The position numbers were made by a program, and so were the translations under genes. From Candidatus Muproteobacteria bacterium (lineage in GTDB: Bacteria > Pseudomonadota > Gammaproteobacteria > Acidiferrobacterales > Sulfurifustaceae), in contig JAHFQD010000150.1 of assembly GCA_023266455.1 (NCBI GenBank), positions 1 to 5,353 on the forward strand: 5,353 nt of DNA, read 5' to 3'. How positions within the stretch are numbered: position 1 is the stretch's first letter; the number at the start of each line of letters is the position of its first letter. Shown piece by piece: positions 3,561-5,353 of the stretch. The notes under the pieces are model-generated. The model saw nothing but the letters and a program-made list of their open reading frames with translations, was not told where the DNA came from and ran no database searches.

Positions 3561-5353
3561 ATGCGTCGCATGAACGAGAATCTTGTTTCCCGTTTTGTTT
3601 CTCTTATTGTCCTTCTATTAGTAACGGCGACTACACAAGCCGAATTACTAAACCAAGCTCGCGTCTACGAAACCGCCCATTCGGGCATCCAGTGGCCGGG
3701 TCTCACCACATGGTACGAAACCCAACAAGCTGCCTGCGCCGCTCATGGAGCTGCTTGGGAAGCTTATCTTTGCTCGGGTCACCCCGACTGCCGCCGTCAC
3801 ACCTACAAGTGGCTTCCTGAGGAAATCGGGGTTCGTGAGGCGCCGGTGTGCCAAATCTATTTGGAAGGCGATGCCTATAGTCACTGGGGTTATGAAGGCA
3901 GAGACCTTGATACGCCCGATCCTAAAAACGGTGGTTGCCCCAAAGTCGGCGCCGGCAATCCCTGCAACGTCGCGACGGGCGAAAAATATGAATTTCAAGA
4001 AGATTACCGTCACCCAAGCGGCTTTCTCACCATAACGCGCCACTACAATAGCGAACTCGCTCGCCAAAGTGCCGATATCGGCATTGGTGTGGGCTGGGTT
4101 TTTGGATTTGTCTCTAACCTTGATGTCGCCACCACTGATATTCGCTATCACGATGGCAGCGGTCGCACTTTTCGATTTAATTTCACTGGGAATGTTTGGC
4201 AAAGCGACGCCGATGTGCGCTTAAACCTCGTTCAAGACGCTTCTGGCTATATGTTGGCGTCGGTCGATGGTCGTGTTGAACGGTTTAACTCTACGGGTCA
4301 ATTAGTATCAAAAACTAATTCCGCCGGCCAAACCGTCAGTTATCTCTATACCACGGATAGTTTACGGCTCGATCGCATCGTCGATCCCTACGGCAATACT
4401 TTAACGTTTGGTTATGACCCCTACGGCAGCCTTGCTACGGTTACCGATCCCAGCGGACAAACCATTCGTTACGATTATGTTCGTGTTGGCGCCTTGAGCA
4501 ATCGCAATCTGACCCAAGTTACATATCCAGATAACACAGCTGTTCTATATCACTACGAAAATTCCGATCCCATTACTAATGGCGCCGGTACGATTTACTA
4601 CGCTAATCAGCTAACGGGCATTTCCTACGTCGATTCGTTAGGAACCGCGACACGCTACAGCACCTATCACTACAACACCGTCACCGGGAAAGCGGATAGC
4701 ACCGAGCATGCGAACGCCACGGAGCGTTTTAGCTTGAGCTATGACAGTGCCGCTCAAACCACGGTAAGAGATGCGATCAACAATGCCGAAGTTATGACGT
4801 TCCAAAATAATCTCGGCACCAGAAATCTTATTTCCAAAACGAATCAAGCCGACGGCAAAATCCTGACTCAAACCTTCGACGGCAATAACAATCTCGCTTG
4901 TAAAAAAGACGAAGAAGGGAAAATTACGACCTATAGCTATAACGTCACGAATCAGAAAATTTCGACGACCGAAGGCTTAGTAGGAACCTGCGCAAATCCG
5001 CAGACGACGGTAGCGACAAGAACAATTTCTTATTCCTATGTATCCGCAACGCTCGATCTGCCAACGCAGATCATTTCGCCAAGTGTTGTATCGGGCCAAA
5101 GCAAAATCACGACGATCCAATACGCCGACGGTGCTCACCCTAATTTACCGACACGTATTAACCAAAGCGGATACAGCTCTACTGGAAATGCCATCTCCCG
5201 AAGCGTCGCACTGGCGTACAACAGCACCGGTCAAGTGACTCAGATCGATGGTCCACGTGTGGACCTTAATGACGTCAGAACGCTGGCTTACAATGATTGC
5301 GCGAATGGAGGAGGTTGCGGGCAATTACATTCGATTACGAACGCTCTGGGGCA
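3561..5353 (+). CDS. Sec-exported RHS/YD-repeat protein, 3' end beyond the window
   Basis: The frame is open from the ATG at 3561 to the last base (597 codons, no stop), so the gene is incomplete. RHS proteins form a large beta-cage of YD repeats that encloses a variable C-terminal domain, often a toxin used against competitors or hosts. Seen here: a signal peptide (charged MRRMNENLVSR, hydrophobic core at about 12-23, cleavage likely after Ala27). Then a head of about 100 residues with Cys59, 71, 77, 97, 126 and 135. Next is a DUF6531-like segment (GNPCNVATGEKYEF from 132; ITRHYNSE at 158-165; GVGWVFGF at 176-183). RHS/YD repeats run from about 232, for example GRVERFNSTGQL, DPYGNTLTFGYDPYGSL, DPSGQTIRYDY and ITTYSYNVTNQ. 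No PAAR domain is seen at the N-terminus, so this is not a classic type VI-loaded Rhs. Base composition (46% GC in 4201-4320) is lower than in the genes before the tRNAs. The family is secure; the effector activity and secretion route beyond Sec cannot be told. Confidence 0.92.
   Translation, partial: MRRMNENLVSRFVSLIVLLLVTATTQAELLNQARVYETAHSGIQWPGLTTWYETQQAACAAHGAAWEAYLCSGHPDCRRHTYKWLPEEIGVREAPVCQIYLEGDAYSHWGYEGRDLDTPDPKNGGCPKVGAGNPCNVATGEKYEFQEDYRHPSGFLTITRHYNSELARQSADIGIGVGWVFGFVSNLDVATTDIRYHDGSGRTFRFNFTGNVWQSDADVRLNLVQDASGYMLASVDGRVERFNSTGQLVSKTNSAGQTVSYLYTTDSLRLDRIVDPYGNTLTFGYDPYGSLATVTDPSGQTIRYDYVRVGALSNRNLTQVTYPDNTAVLYHYENSDPITNGAGTIYYANQLTGISYVDSLGTATRYSTYHYNTVTGKADSTEHANATERFSLSYDSAAQTTVRDAINNAEVMTFQNNLGTRNLISKTNQADGKILTQTFDGNNNLACKKDEEGKITTYSYNVTNQKISTTEGLVGTCANPQTTVATRTISYSYVSATLDLPTQIISPSVVSGQSKITTIQYADGAHPNLPTRINQSGYSSTGNAISRSVALAYNSTGQVTQIDGPRVDLNDVRTLAYNDCANGGGCGQLHSITNALG

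Noticed and set aside
3551..3563. GGGGTTACC before the ATG resembles the 3' end of the cyclic-di-GMP-I (GEMM) riboswitch
   Set aside because: The other conserved parts of that class, including the GCAAA segments and GNRA tetraloop receptor arrangement, are not found upstream, so the likeness is local only.
3648..4202. Minus-strand open frame of 184 codons
   Set aside because: It lies wholly opposite the RHS gene, whose frame shows signal peptide, DUF6531-like and YD-repeat motifs. The antisense product has no recognisable motif.
1..5353. CRISPR array, insertion sequence or prophage genes
   Set aside because: No regularly spaced repeats, transposase motifs, terminal inverted repeats or phage genes were seen on either strand.

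Overview
The window looks like a gammaproteobacterial chromosome. It splits at about position 3229 into a conserved housekeeping half and an accessory-looking half. The first half has the order uvrC - pgsA - tRNA-Gly(GCC) - tRNA-Cys(GCA). From established knowledge this matches the E. coli uvrC-pgsA-glyW-cysT neighbourhood, and the UvrC and PgsA proteins share long identical motifs with the E. coli proteins. The species cannot be named from this sequence alone.

Region 1 (1-2948, + strand) is a tightly packed run of three genes. The first is the 3' part of a family 5-type uracil-DNA glycosylase (base excision repair; its start lies before the window). Four bases later comes full-length uvrC (nucleotide excision repair nuclease), and three bases after that comes pgsA (phosphatidylglycerophosphate synthase) with a GTG start. 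The spacing implies one transcript with translational coupling. Two DNA repair activities and one phospholipid enzyme are therefore co-expressed.

Region 2 (2949-3228) holds two tRNA genes. tRNA-Gly(GCC) has a good sigma70 promoter with a GC-rich discriminator and is followed by a perfect 15-bp terminator hairpin with a T tract. tRNA-Cys(GCA) follows only 28 bases after the T tract.

Region 3 (3229-3560) is a 332-base AT-rich gap (31% GC in a hand count of 3301-3420, against 57% in 601-720 of uvrC). No standard gene is evident. It contains a palindrome, a candidate promoter, and a structured-looking leader with a 7-base direct repeat, a hairpin and an inverted repeat over the ribosome binding site. 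It also contains a small open frame of uncertain status.

Region 4 (3561-5353) is one reading frame, open to the window end (597 codons). It encodes the N-terminal part of a Sec-exported RHS/YD-repeat protein: signal peptide, cysteine-rich head, DUF6531-like segment, then YD repeats. Its GC is intermediate (46% in 4201-4320). The C-terminal end, where such proteins carry a variable and often toxic domain, lies outside the window, as would any immunity gene. The tRNA-Leu (leuZ) that follows cysT in E. coli is absent here. The stretch after tRNA-Cys therefore looks like a point where accessory DNA joined a conserved locus.
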